From Nematostella vectensis (lineage: Eukaryota; Cnidaria; Anthozoa; Actiniaria; Edwardsiidae), in NCBI RefSeq assembly GCF_932526225.1, contig NC_064041.1:9344813-9408812 (forward strand): a stretch of 64,000 bases of DNA. Reading direction: 5' to 3'. Both the position numbers and the translations under genes were made by a program. Shown piece after piece: positions 38,201 through 56,143 of the stretch (its first letter is position 1; every line of letters begins with the position of its first letter). Below the pieces are notes generated by a model. It was given only the letters and a program-made list of their open reading frames with translations. It searched no databases and was not told the origin of the DNA.

Positions 38201-41200
38201 CAATCCAAGAAAGGAGGGATCTTTGGAGATGAGGCAGGAGCGAAGGAGAGATCGGCCTGCCTCGAATCGACCCGTTTCACCGCAGAGTATACAAAGAAGA
38301 GGTAAGGGAGGCAGTCATGATCGTCTGTCAAGCGAGCAAAGATCTGTAAGCCCGAAGTCAGGCTTAAGCGAGAGACGAGAAGAAGGTGTCATGGAATCCA
38401 CGAGGGCAAAAAATAACCGAGTAGTATCACCAAGTTCGTCAATTGACAACAAGTCTCGACCTAAGTACAACGAGCAGCTTGTGGAGGAATACCTCAAATC
38501 GATGGAGAAGCACTTAGGAAAGACCCCTGATATAGAAATACAGCATCCAGTCTTGCGTGACAGGCGTAATCACAGCCCTTCGAGAATGCGTGAAACTGAA
38601 AGAGTGCGTGCTCCTTATCGCGACAGAACTCATAACCACGATGAACAAAGGAGTCATGAGCGTGACCGCGAAAGAAAGCGTGTTTCATATGAATTTGAGA
38701 GAGATTATCACAGGCGTGATGAAGAAAGAAAGCGCGACATGAATGAGCGACAAAGACAGGAGAAGCGTGACTTGCATGAACGTGACGCAGACCGTGGGCA
38801 TCGCGATGACCGGAATAACCACGAAGATCCAAGGCGTGGCACATACGAGCGTGAGAGAAATAGAAATCGAGACAGGTATGATGGTGACGAGAAAGGTGAC
38901 TCTGTTCAGTCTAACCGAGATGGAAATCATGATCGTGGTACACACGGTGAAAGAAGCACTGACCCTACTTCCCTAAGACACCATAGAAAGCAAGAACAGA
39001 CGGGAATGTATGCCAAATGCCAAAAAGGAGAGTTACCAACGAAACTCGCGCGGGACACTGATAAACGCAAACCTTCAACAGAATTTGGTCAGGATTCTTG
39101 TCCCGACTCAAGGAATACGGCAGCACTCAAGCGAGCTGAAAACAAGTACCCGTCATTAGAGGCTACTGCAAATGTGAAGACAACCAAAGAAACGCAAGTG
39201 GTAATGAAATACGAAAGAAAGGATGCACAAGAAGATACAAGAGTGGGACTTGCACCCCACGATGCAAGAAAACTCTCGTCGAATGAAGAGCATGATAAAG
39301 GGGTCTCTTTAAAAGGTAGAATACCTGTAAGTAGGCACGGAGAGACTGGGATTCTGCCAAAGGAAGAAGCAGATGCTAGTTGTAATGGAGAAGACTGTCA
39401 ATGCCTGGAGAAACTCTACAGTGGAAAAGAATTGAAACCAGCTTCGAAAGCAGACTCATTTTACGGGAAAACCTTCCGAATAACAAAGACTGGATGGCTG
39501 GAAAAGTTACCATTAAAAGCTTTAGAATCAGAAATAACACAGGACATGGCGCCGGAATTGGAAGTGGAAGACGATGATGACGACGAAGAGTTTGTTCCTG
39601 GAAGGGAGAGTAGTATAATGGTTACAGATCTAGACGCTCTTCTTGGCACCGCCCCTATGCCTGCCAATCCTGAAAGTGAAACCAGGGAGATTAAAAATGT
39701 AGAGAAAGAGATAACTACATCCAAAAGTGTGGAGAGCTATGACGTTCGGGCAGCAAATGTCAAGGAGACAAGGAGCATTGTGCCAGTTACTAAGTACAAA
39801 CATCCAGTCCTGCAAGAAATTACTCATTCAGAGACCACTCCATCGGGAATCCAAGAAACAGACCTTGACGAGCTATTCCAGGAAAAGGACGACGAAGACA
39901 GAGTCATCAACAAAGACGTGACGCGTTGCATCCGAGTTCAGGAAGCAGTCAAGGCCACGCGTACTTCTAATCGTGTTCTTGAGACTTCCATTCACGAGTT
40001 TAGGTACGAGCAAGGTCACGTGGTCGTCGATGCAGTGACCTCTCTCAAGGAGTATTATGGTGATCCACGAGGTGATCACATGGTCAGGGACCACGTGGGA
40101 CCCAGACCGAGAGCACAGCCCGCGATTCCTTCTGATGACCGCTTGAAGAATATCGGAAAAAAGATTGACCCTGATGTGCGCGCTACTCCCGATGACCGAA
40201 ACAGGCGGTGTCCTGAGGCCAGAGAGAAAACCGCTGGCATTGACAGCGGAGAACACCAGGAAGCTCTTGTCGTTGGGAATACCGCTGTGCAGCTGAGTAT
40301 TGAGCCTGTTTCTGATGTCGTTACTTGTAAACAATTACCTGATCACGCTAGAGAGAGATCCAAGTTCCCTACCGCTCTCATTCAAGCTGAGCATAATCCG
40401 GGAGCTATTGAGAAAAATATGCTGGTTGATCCTCGCGCTGACACTAAAAGCGCTCTTTATCCGTATACCAAAGATGAGCCCGTCATACCTACCGCTGAGA
40501 CGTATTCAAAAGAACACAGCAAGGTGCATCAAACTCAGGAAGCGATAGCGGCCGTCTATCTCGCCAACACCGAGTCAATCATTGAGGCTCAGTCAATCAA
40601 CGAAGATGAAGAGCTTGATGACGTGTTCACACCGGATACTGCCGGCGCCGGAAGTGACGCAGATTCGGAAACATCGTCAACAAATAGTCTGCCGCTAAAG
40701 CCGAGATCCCGTCACACGCGGGCGTCCCTCGAGGCAGTAATCACCACTCCTAGGAGGACACGAAACTCGCAGGTTCATAACCATGACTAATTTCTACTAA
40801 CATTTACGCACTTGCCAATACACCCTTTGTCTTAACGTTTTCAACACCCTCTTTTTGTCTTTGTGTCTTTTATAGGAAAATTGTCCTTATTTTAACAAAT
40901 ACTTTTATTTTAACTCTAATTTGCGAAACGATCTATAGGTCTAAATGTTTCGTTGGCTTGATAGAACTACCCCTTTAAAAAGCAGTATTTTCATTGAAAG
41001 TGGTCATTGGTTGTATGTTAGATTCTTCAGATTTTATGACAAAAGTCGTTTCTCTACTTAATTTATGCGCTTCCTTAATCTAACCTAAGACTGTCTCTAA
41101 CTTGAACAATGCTTATATTATCATCAGTATTGTTATTTCATTTTGAGTTATAAATGATGGGTTAAAAGTATTTGTGTGTTTTCTCCAGAGCTCATCCGAG

Positions 41201-42841
41201 TCATCGATGACGACAGAGACTGGGACGAGACGTAAGCCGCTCAAGCCTATTACTCCGCTGACCAGTACACCCCAGGACCCAGTCTTCGGATTAACGCGCG
41301 AAGGCTTCATAGTACGCTCGTCCAGAAATGCCGCGACGGAGTCTGGACACTACTTAACAAGTCACTTGACTGCACAAGGCAACGAATTGCTAGAAGACTT
41401 CTCGATTGGAGCACCGCAGTCAAAGTCGCGCCCAGTATCGACTGGGTATTTGCTGGAATGTTCGGAACTGAGGAACTCTGCGTTTACTCCGGTGAGACAA
41501 AAGAAATACCACAGTGATTTGCCAAAGGCTCCAAACTCGGATGAAGAGAGGAGGAAGGTTAGCTTTGGAGAAAGCTTGGAGAGAAAATCCGAGGAAGAGC
41601 CGCCATTATTTAAAGAATTGTCAGAGAGTCACCAGTCAATGCCGGACTTACACCAGAACAGAGACCCACGGGTACCCTACCACGCGCGCCTTAGTGCGCA
41701 TACTCGGCTCTGGCTCAGTCAGACCGCTGGCATCGATACCGCAGCCTTATGCAAAGATGACAGCGTTGGGTCCGAAATTTTTCTTTACCCTTCCAATCGA
41801 TTCCAACCCGGAAAAAGTGTCGATGCGAGTTTCCTTTCCATCATTTCTGACGACTCACCCGACGATGTATCGACCCGTCCTTCTAGTCCCATGTCTGAGT
41901 TCTCTTTCGCCGGCGAGGAGCCAATGTTTGGTGCTACATCGGATGGGGTGACATTGATCGCCTGTGGAAACCCCTACTGTCGACGGGAAGACGTCTTGTA
42001 CGGGAATCAGAAATCTTCTTTTACCTCCTGCCCGGCTTGCTATACGTACTATTGCACGAGAGAATGCAGGCGTGCACATTGGAGAGAACATAAGAAAGTA
42101 TGTCATTACGGCCGCATTAATAGCTACATTCGCTCCTTCGTATACTTCTGCCACAAGAAAGAAAATCTTAAACTTCTGCTCTCGAAAATTGCGACCATCA
42201 ACTATGAGAAGAAAGGTCGTGGGTGCGTTATGGTAACCTTCAACTCGCCCCAGTCCGCGCGCAAGTTCATGACAAGTGGGTGTGTCCTCTTACCCAGTCC
42301 TCCATCTTTCTCAACCACACGTGAAGTAAAAAGCGAAGGTGTCATCAGCAAACATAAAGTAGCGCTGCTACAGACGTTAAAGGATTACGATCCAGAGACT
42401 GAGCTCGTGCTCAACTTAGCCATAGTAGCGGGGAGAATCACTGATCTACCAACCCAACCAGTTCCAAGACAGAAGTCAAGCACAGTGCTACAATGTATCA
42501 AGGTCCCTCTGAGCGCGTCTCTACAGACCCCTAAGCCAGAGGGTCTTGTCCCGGACATTACAGAGGAGGTCCGGGTGTTCCATCTACCCAAATGTGTCCG
42601 TCATGACTTTGTCAACGCGATGGAGGCTCGCAGGCACTACTGCCGAAACATCTCCAAACAGCTCAAGGACTTTGGCATCAGACTCAAAAAGGATTACCCA
42701 GAGAAGTATGATAAACTGTGCATGTACGTCGAGAGGAATATCCCATTTGAGCCACTCGTAGTGTTTGGGAACAGGGGTAGCAAGATTGTCACATGTAAGA
42801 TAATGCCAGAGGGTTATAGCAGTGAAACTGATGTGCAGTAG
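26271..42841 (+). CDS. Giant membrane-anchored, repeat-rich protein with C-terminal MYND-like finger, ~5384 aa
   Basis: Two coding exons: 26271-40772 (14,502 bp, uninterrupted) and 41189-42841. Donor CAG|GTTCAT and acceptor TTTTCTCCAG|AGC join in phase 0. The start was chosen at GCCATGG; the frame is open 21 codons further up but without an ATG. Order: acidic 22-residue N-terminus; one membrane span (~23-44, IVLWSVVFVILLIVTIWFYF) then RKRKK, so the bulk should be cytoplasmic; a long disordered acidic region; a VTQ/VTH-rich zone (~945-1825); repeated EExxPVLxxRKRS segments (~1900-2165); a 14-residue array (~2515-2820); repeated SKERxFxIKG motifs (~3085-3630); three SPTPSF blocks; an Arg/Asp/Glu-rich zone (~4100-4240); a MYND-like finger (5093-5139; C-x4-C, C-x2-C, C-x4-C-x3-C, H-x3-C); and ~245 residues that look globular. 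The C-terminal part may relate to AJM1-type apical junction proteins; that is from memory and weak. If read through the donor, the first exon ends at a stop at 40788-40790. Confidence 0.8.
29100..31740 (+). repeat. Val-Thr-Gln/His-rich coding zone with recurrent GTCACGCA octamer
   Basis: VTQ, VTH, VTP and VTR triplets occur every few to few tens of codons at irregular spacing, most encoded by GTCACGCA or GTCACACA. One ~50-codon stretch is duplicated: 29190-29310 and 30120-30205 share PIVTQGMV / PSVT and DSI.CVDRA-type text. This is not a strict tandem repeat. Confidence 0.75.
33030..33281 (+). repeat. Two-copy coding duplication, 126-bp unit
   Basis: Copies start at 33030 and 33156. Each encodes 42 residues containing SEPEDSGTCYVSPQKEEL and DLAGELRTATCL and differs by a few codons. 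Inside the first coding exon of the giant gene. Confidence 0.92.
33814..34730 (+). repeat. 42-bp coding tandem array (14-aa unit)
   Basis: Unit peptide TQIPEEIETEVKPM. From about 34190 to 34700 the copies are nearly identical; upstream copies (33814-34150) are degenerate, with SEPE or SGPE in place of IETE. The gradient suggests recent expansion at the 3' side. On the minus strand the array is open in two frames (CHRFYFRLNFLWYL-like and ICVIGFTSVSISSG-like), which are shadows. Confidence 0.95.
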
Positions 42842-42934
42842 ACAATGATTTTTGAGGCCAGATAGAAAGTTTGAAAGTCCTGTGTTTAACATGGGGTCTG
42901 GATGGGGTTAACCGACTAGCAACTCATTTTTACC

Positions 42935-43115
42935 GACTAGGGGTGTATCTAGGGGTGGGCCGAGCGGGACCGGTCACGCCTAGTTTGAGATATTTTGCTG
43001 AGAAACAACAAGAAATATAAGGAAATTCACGGAAGAACAATCTCAATCCGCCTCCCCTTTCTAGAAACCTTTTCGCCCCCCCCCCCCCCCCCTTTTTGGG
43101 ACTCCTGGATGCGCC
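42935..43115. repeat. Dispersed repeat with poly(C) tract in the 3' UTR region
   Basis: Begins GTATCTAGGGGTGGGCC and ends near a 17-base C tract (43076-43092) followed by TTTTTGGGACTCCTGGATGC. It lies between the stop codon of the giant gene and the AATAAA at 43180. Confidence 0.5.
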
Positions 43116-43179
43116 CCTGTATACTACTGACGACATTTGTGTTGCTCCATTGTCGCATTCTCTTTACTTTATCTACACA

Positions 43180-43185
43180 ATAAAA
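43180..43185 (+). terminator. Candidate polyadenylation signal for the giant gene
   Basis: AATAAA (CACAATAAAACATA) about 340 bp after the stop codon; the first canonical signal found on the plus strand after 42841. Confidence 0.55.
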
Positions 43186-43438
43186 CATATATCTGACTAT
43201 CGACTAATTACGCGGACAGTTAAAGAAAAACTACGGACGTGTGTCCGTACACACCTCCCATCTAGACCCTGAACAGCTGAATCATGACAAATAGATTGCA
43301 GGAGAAAAGCAAAACAGCAAGAGCAATTGTAGAATAAATAGTTGTAGATTGCGCTATAATGATCACGATATTCGAAAACAAATCAGTGAGATTGCGTTCA
43401 AATCTATTCTAGGCAGTGGATAATCACTACAAGTTTTT

Positions 43439-43585
43439 GGGCTATTCCATGGTGTTACGAAGAGCTTTGTTTTTGGTGCTTAAGGCCTTTGTACTCTATT
43501 TCATTGTCTCGTTCTAAGGTCTTTGTTTTTGGCTTTTGTTCCATTGTTTTTTTGTGCTGGTGCTTCGTAACACCAAGAAACTACC
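43439..43585. mobile_element. 147-bp MITE, copy 2, with 7-bp target duplication
   Basis: Reverse-oriented copy of 13505-13652. AGTTTTT stands on both sides (43432-43438 and 43586-43592). Internal text such as TTTCATTGTCTCGTTCTAAG matches the reverse complement of copy 1 with few changes. Confidence 0.88.
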
Positions 43586-44370
43586 AGTTTTTATCCTCAT
43601 TTTCCCTTTTTAATTTTCTAGAATAACGCCAAGCTAATCTAGACATAATTTTATTTTTTAATTTTTCAATTTTTGAAAAGCCATATAATCATGAAATGAT
43701 ATATGTAGGATGTTTTTGTAATACGGTAATAGAATATTTTGAGAACTGTAAATTTTCATCGAACGTAATAAACCATTATTTCAGTGGAAACGATTTATGG
43801 AATTAGTTTCCCGCTTTCTCTTTGGGTTTCCTGTGGTGCTCCGTGTCTCCCATGGTTGATGTGACGTCACCAGAGACCCTCTTATTTTCTAGACTGTTTC
43901 TCCTCTCTCTTCTCACGGTCACCCAGAGAAAACAAAAAGGGCAGGGGGGGGGGGGGGGGTGAGGGGGCTGCCCCCCGACGATAAAAAGTGAGAGGAGTTT
44001 TTTTTTTACATGAACTGAGCGTATTTGTATTTTTAATTCTATTCATCCCCCTCCAAATAACCATCCCTCATCGCCCCCCCCCTCCCATATTTTTAAAGAT
44101 TTACTACCCCTATTTCATATTTCTCTTACCTACTACTGTATAACCTATAAGAATTCATAAATGTTAGAAGAATGAAATAACGACACGTTTCCGCGCCTCC
44201 CTATACGCCACATAGCGCTATGGACACAAAATAAAGGCGCTGTCAAAGCTCTACACAATTTTGAAATTGTCCACCTCACTAAGTAAGTCAACTAATTTGT
44301 CATGAAACTAAGAGGGGAGAGGGAGTCACGAAATCAAGAATGACACAACAAGATTGGCAGCAATATTCAT
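43586..44370. other. Intergenic, convergent with RPL5; no gene seen
   Basis: AT-rich with a 16-base poly(G) tract at 43944-43959. No coding signal. Confidence 0.5.
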
Positions 44371-44376
44371 TTTATT
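44371..44376 (-). terminator. RPL5 polyadenylation signal
   Basis: TTTATT on the plus strand, i.e. AATAAA on the minus strand, 20 bases after the RPL5 stop codon. Confidence 0.75.
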
Positions 44377-44395
44377 TGATGTTAAGCTTGGGAGC

Positions 44396-50703
<6,308 letters not shown>

Positions 50704-50704
<1 letters not shown>

Positions 50705-50800
50705 TTTACGTGATTAGGGGCCCTAGTCTAGGGACAAATCAGGTAGCTTCGGCTAGAGGCTGACCAAAAAGAAAGAGGAAGAGACCTGTTCAGCCCCAGT
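50704..50800 (-). promoter_or_regulatory. Candidate RPL5 transcription start with TOP-like tract
   Basis: On the minus strand the sequence upstream of ATG 50704 contains TCTTCCTCTTTCTTTTTGG, a pyrimidine run like the 5' terminal oligopyrimidine of ribosomal protein mRNAs, about 65-85 bases before the ATG. The alternative ATG at 50612 has only a short CTTTT before it. The exact start site cannot be read from sequence. Confidence 0.45.
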
Positions 50801-50809
50801 GCATCATGG

Positions 50810-52183
50810 GACACACGATCCAGTAATCGATTGAAAAAGAATTGAGCCCGCAAGGATAAAATCAGAAAAAGGGAATGGATAAAAGATGTAGTTTTACTTT
50901 AAACTGAAATTGTTTCAATGGAGAAAGACCGACGACTTAGATGTGTTTGTCACAGCTTAGATGAATAAAAGGAATATGATGGAATATCCAAATCGAAAAT
51001 CGGAAATTTATACAATGGAGCTCCGCGCGTGGCTGGCTGTGCTGACTTCGCTATAATTAGTGCATGTTCAACTGTAGGATTAAAAAAAGCATCAACAGAT
51101 TTGTTGAAATTTGTGAGGTTCTGTCGGACAGATACCTTAATATAAAGGACTTTAAATGGCTAAATGCATCATTTTCCAGTTTTTGTAATCAGACATGTCG
51201 TCGGCGCATATCAGCGCAAATCAAATTCGTCAAATGGCGCTCTTATAAAAAAAATAATGTGTTTCGTCACATTTCTACTGAATGAGGAAAATGTAGATAG
51301 ATAATGCGACGAGTTATGAACAATCTTTATTCTTTTAAATAATACCAATAAGCAGGGGGTTTGAAACTTCCATTTTTAACGCTTGCTCTTACAACTTTTT
51401 GAAATAGGCGTACTTTATATATACTTTTGAGAACAAAAAATTACAGACCGACTTGAAAAGACGCCAAGATAAACACGAAGCACTCTGTGAAAATAAAACG
51501 AATTTGCATCCTTATTATAAACGTTAAAATTAGATGTCAAATCATGTAGTGCATGGCATTCAGTTATTCAATCATAACTAATCTTCCTCTATCTTACGAA
51601 AGCAGGAAACATTTCAGATAAAATCGATCGTTGTTAAATCTTTTGGTTTTGTTATTCCAAGAGATGCAGCGTAAATTGTAAAGACAATTACACCACACAC
51701 AAAAAAAAAAAAAATTCGAACGTATACTGTGTGAGGGACTAATCAAAAAAGGCCTGAATGTTTTTTTTTTTAGTCTCTTTATTTTATTTATGGATTTTAT
51801 AATCTTTGGGAATATTTCTCAATAAATATATAACCATCCGTATAAATAAGTGAACGTTATTTCACGTTGATCTTTCATTATTTTTGCGGCCATATATAGC
51901 AGGTGAACTCTATTGTATTACACAATAATACAGGGAAACGCGAAAAAGGAAACATATAATACAGATTCATGATATCCATAAAACTAAAATCGTTTCCTAG
52001 CTCAAGCTCAATAATACTTTTTTCTCAGAATCATTCCCTATAAGCTTGTTAACGAGAAAAATTAAGTTGACTACTAAATATGGTACAAGAGATCTTTATA
52101 TACATTCAAATGTACAGTAGTATTGGGACCTCTTATTTGCAAGCGGTCCAGGGGATAACCAATTCTTGATATCTAAATAACCT
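50810..52183. other. Intergenic between RPL5 and the GPCR; no gene seen
   Basis: AT-rich with several A/T runs. The small plus-strand frame near 51064-51285 has no family resemblance and its first half reads as low-information sequence. Confidence 0.5.
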
Positions 52184-53347
52184 TTATACACTATCTCGAG
52201 CAACTATACAGTTTGTAACCCATGCCTGGTGAATTTGCTTGTCTGCAGTTCCGTTGAGGCTGTAATGTTTAAATGGCTTTAATTCGGGTAGTCTCATTTC
52301 ATAACCTTCAATATGTTCACTAGAAAAGGATTCAAGCGTAGGTGCGATCCTGTTTTTCCTTGGGATAGAAGTGAGACGGTATGCTTGCGAAGAGTCGGGC
52401 TTACAGAATACCCGTTTACAGCCTCTCCGGAAATCTCCATTAAATAACGAATATATCAATGCATTCAATCCTGAATTTGCGAACGATATAACCAGAGTAG
52501 CAATATACAAACTCTCACTGAAATCCACTAACTTCAATGCTTGAACGGCCATTGTAATTAGAAGCGGTAGCCAAGACGCGACGAAAACTAACCATTGGAT
52601 AACCAGCATTCTCAATACTTTAATTTTTGATTTCGGGACTTGGTTTGCTTGCCGGCGAAAATCGTTTGTTAGATTCCTTGCTTGGCGGTTCCGGAATAGA
52701 ATAGCTTGTGTGATGCGGCAGTATAGTGCGAGCGTTGTAATCAAGGGGCAACCGAAAGGTATTAGAACGAGTAAGGTTATAAAAACTTTCCACTCAACCG
52801 TATCAAAGTCAGTAATACAGTAGATGAGTTCGTTGTTGTTACTGATCGATTTCGTCTTGAAGAAATATAGCGAGGGAGCAGTTGCGCAAATCATGAAAAC
52901 CCACACAAATACAATGAGTTCCTTCGTCTGTGCTTTGGTCATTTTGAAGCTGAGAGGGTGCACTACAACATAGAAACGGTCCAACGAGATACACGCTAGA
53001 AGGCCAGCTGAGACCCCGACATTCAGGAAGTGGAAAAAGAATGTGGTCTTACAAGATATATTTCCTAGAAGCCACTTCCCGCTCGTAATCCAAACTAGGA
53101 CCCAAAATACACAAAGAAACGGCGATGTTAGATTGGAAACTGCCAGACTGGTGACGAAGTAGTTGGTTGTCCATTCGTTACGACGACTTCTTCGAACCAC
53201 CAGCAAGATCAAAACATTTCCCACCAACGCTCCAATGAATATTACTATTAGAAAGAAGACTTCCAAGGTGATTTCTGGCGTTCCAGGACAATTCGCTGTA
53301 GAAACGACCCTTGAACAGTTCCCACTAACGTTTCCTGAAACCGCCAT
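52184..53347 (-). CDS. Rhodopsin-family (class A) GPCR, single exon, 387 aa
   Basis: An uninterrupted minus-strand frame with seven hydrophobic spans. Landmarks: glycosylation sites N6 and N10; GNVLILLVV (N44) in TM1; LAVSNLTSP in TM2; C99 before TM3; DRF (123-125) at the end of TM3; C177 in the second outer loop; ASWLP (257-261) in TM6; NSGLNALIY (291-299) in TM7; and a basic, palmitoylation-prone C-terminus (CKRVFCK). The family couples ligands, often neuropeptides or amines, to G proteins at the plasma membrane. Three switch positions are unusual: Asn72 in place of the TM2 Asp, DRF in place of DRY, and Ala in place of the TM7 Pro. Anthozoans carry many intronless orphan GPCRs of this type. 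I cannot name the ligand. Confidence 0.9.
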   Translation of the reverse strand: MAVSGNVSGNCSRVVSTANCPGTPEITLEVFFLIVIFIGALVGNVLILLVVRRSRRNEWTTNYFVTSLAVSNLTSPFLCVFWVLVWITSGKWLLGNISCKTTFFFHFLNVGVSAGLLACISLDRFYVVVHPLSFKMTKAQTKELIVFVWVFMICATAPSLYFFKTKSISNNNELIYCITDFDTVEWKVFITLLVLIPFGCPLITTLALYCRITQAILFRNRQARNLTNDFRRQANQVPKSKIKVLRMLVIQWLVFVASWLPLLITMAVQALKLVDFSESLYIATLVISFANSGLNALIYSLFNGDFRRGCKRVFCKPDSSQAYRLTSIPRKNRIAPTLESFSSEHIEGYEMRLPELKPFKHYSLNGTADKQIHQAWVTNCIVARDSV

Positions 53348-54718
53348 AATATCATTCGGTGAGAGGCACTAGGCGAAATGTTATCGCCTGTATGGCTTTA
53401 GTTCCTCATGATGGCTGAAATACGGTTTGGAATCATCGCAAAGCGTCTTTAGTCGATATATTGTTTTCTGGACGCCGTGAAGTATTCCTTCGGGTGCATT
53501 TTAGAGTGGAGGCTCTCTCTGCGGACCAACATTTACAGAATGCTAATTTTGCCGACTAGTGTTTTGTCCTCTTTGGTCGCGAGGTTACCATTCAACCTGT
53601 CACTCAGGAGAATATTAGGAAAACATAAGCGGTGTAAATTGAACACACCGAGATCAAGACCTTTTTTAGATACTTTTCACAGGAAAACTAGATGATATTT
53701 CTAATATGTAAACATGAAAAAGATTGCAAAAATCAGACGCGCGCCTTCCACATTAAAAAAAATTCTCAGAAAACAAACGATCTTTAAATAACTAGTGTCA
53801 TTATTTGTTCTTTTATGGTAATCATTTTACTCCCTAAAGAACCAACATTAATTAAAAACAAAGATAATCAAACAGGCCAACAATAAGTAACTAAGAAATT
53901 TATACTGGTCTTGTGCTGGACATGCTTGCAATCCCTTTTTGATAAATTAGTGTTTCCACGTCGATTTCATGTATAACGGGGGGGGGGGGGGGGGGGGGGG
54001 GGGGGTGAATAGGTTCGCGCCCCCTATAACCTCATAATTTAGTATAAAGGCTACAGTTTAGTCATGCCAATCCGAGTCGGGATAATTCCATTCCTCTGAA
54101 AATTTTCTGATTTTCTCGCTTTTTGCGTAATCTAAGTCTATTACGTTTTTCAAGTGACGAGGTTTTTCACACTTCCTTTTCGTTTCCGGCTTTCTCTCTC
54201 AGCTTCTCGATTTGCATTAAGTTGCTTAATGGAAACCCGAAAACAACTGAGATATAAAATGCATTTTGTCTAATGTTTATTTCAGAGATAGAGGTCAAGA
54301 GAAACTAGAAGAAAGGACCAAATATTTAATTCGGATATATCGTCTTCTTGTTCTGATTGCGATTCGATACATAGTTATAATTGCTTATTTACCATTTATG
54401 GTATTTTTTCATCTTCGCAAACAATCTTTTTTTAAATAAAAACGACTTATTTTTAAGCTTGAATGTTCTTAACGAGTTTATTCGGTTTTAAATGAAATGA
54501 ATTATTAGGAAGAGAATTATACAAATGATTAATAAGTAATAAATATAGAGTTTTTATTATGAATAAGATTCGATTATGCATTTTTGAACGCATACTAACA
54601 AAGCAATACTTTGCCGCTATCTGAGCCTCGGCATGTTCTTTAAATTTGTTGAAAACTCGGGCTGTACGTTTTTGCAAATGCTGTTTTTATAAAAAAAAAA
54701 AAAGAAAAGAAAGAGTAC
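53348..54718. other. Intergenic with 28-base poly(G) tract (53978-54005)
   Basis: Upstream of the GPCR. Holds one of the two longest G/C homopolymers of the window, followed by TGAATAGGTTCGCGCCCCCT. No gene is seen. Confidence 0.6.
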
Positions 54719-56112
54719 TTATGAAATCAGTGGAACAATCAGTGGAACAAACCGGCAATTCTGTTTTTTTTTTTATTAAATGATAAAAGACGGTTGTTCA
54801 AAAATGGGTCTTTTCCATGTTTTTACTTACCAAATAAAATAAGACACACGAAAAAGCCATTCATTCTAAAATGGTAACATGAAAAAGGGTACCCTTTTTG
54901 CAGAATAATACGGACAGGTTTGCCGTCTATTTGCAGACATAGAATGAGCTCATCATAAAATGTCGACAATTTTGATCATCGGTCTATTTCACGGATATGT
55001 ACTTTTTCGTGCGTTTATTTGGAGGTTTGACAGTTTAACAGTGATTGGCACCGTACCTCGGTTGGATGAGTGGTTTTCCTGTATTTCCGCCTAAATTCGA
55101 CTGCCAGTCAGAGAAGAGCGATGGAGTACATGCAAGCGAGTCTTTCCCAGATCGAGAGCTTGTTGAGAGAAGTTCATAAGCCAGACACTTTCACAAGCCT
55201 CAGAAATATAATAAAAATATTATCGTTTCTCTAAGAATATTGTGCACTCGTTGCGACACCAGTTTACTTCCGGAGGTCCGACTGAAACCTCAACCGTTAA
55301 AAGACGTCTTTGTGACGTCACGATGACGTCACTTAAGTAGACATATATTATTAGTGACACTAGTTCTATAACAACAATATATGACACCTGTTACGTCATT
55401 GATTGGCATGATACCTTTACTATAGCATAAGTTTGCAACTGAACTCTCAATTAAAGTAATAATTTGAATATCCTTCCCAAAATTTTTTTTCTACTTTTTA
55501 TTTAAAATAAAGGAATATAAAAAAGGATTTTGTCAAATTTAAATGTTGGTTTAAAAAAAACAGAGATTTTTAGCTAATTATGTGACATCAGCATCCACCA
55601 TCTCTTCGATCCGCCATCTTGGATCCGCCATCTTGTGAGAGTTATTTATTTTAATTAATAAAAACTGGGTGGCAAAATCTGAAGCTTTTTGACAATATTT
55701 AATCTTCGTTTGAAGTTGTATCAATGATTTCATGTGGATATGAATGTTTTTTTGCTATTTCTACAAACACCATTCAAGGTCATAAATTGACAAAAAAAAC
55801 ACCTCCCCCTAAAATAGAGAGAAAATTTTTATTGTGTTTTTTCAAAACTTGGTATAAAACGTTTATTTGACATAGATTTACGTTGAGCACGTCGTATTAA
55901 TAGTTGATCTTAACGACTTAAAGCGTTTTGACAAATTTTCATGAAACCTATGTCTCAAAACTTGGTTGCTATAGTTACCAGGGTAAACATATCGAAATTT
56001 TGTTCACACCAAACTGATCCCAGATAAATTTTAGGAAAAGTCATCAAATTTCAATGCTCTAGCCCTACTAGTTCAAAAATTATTACAGATCAAAGGTGCT
56101 GGGGGCCTCAAA

Positions 56113-56143
<31 letters not shown>

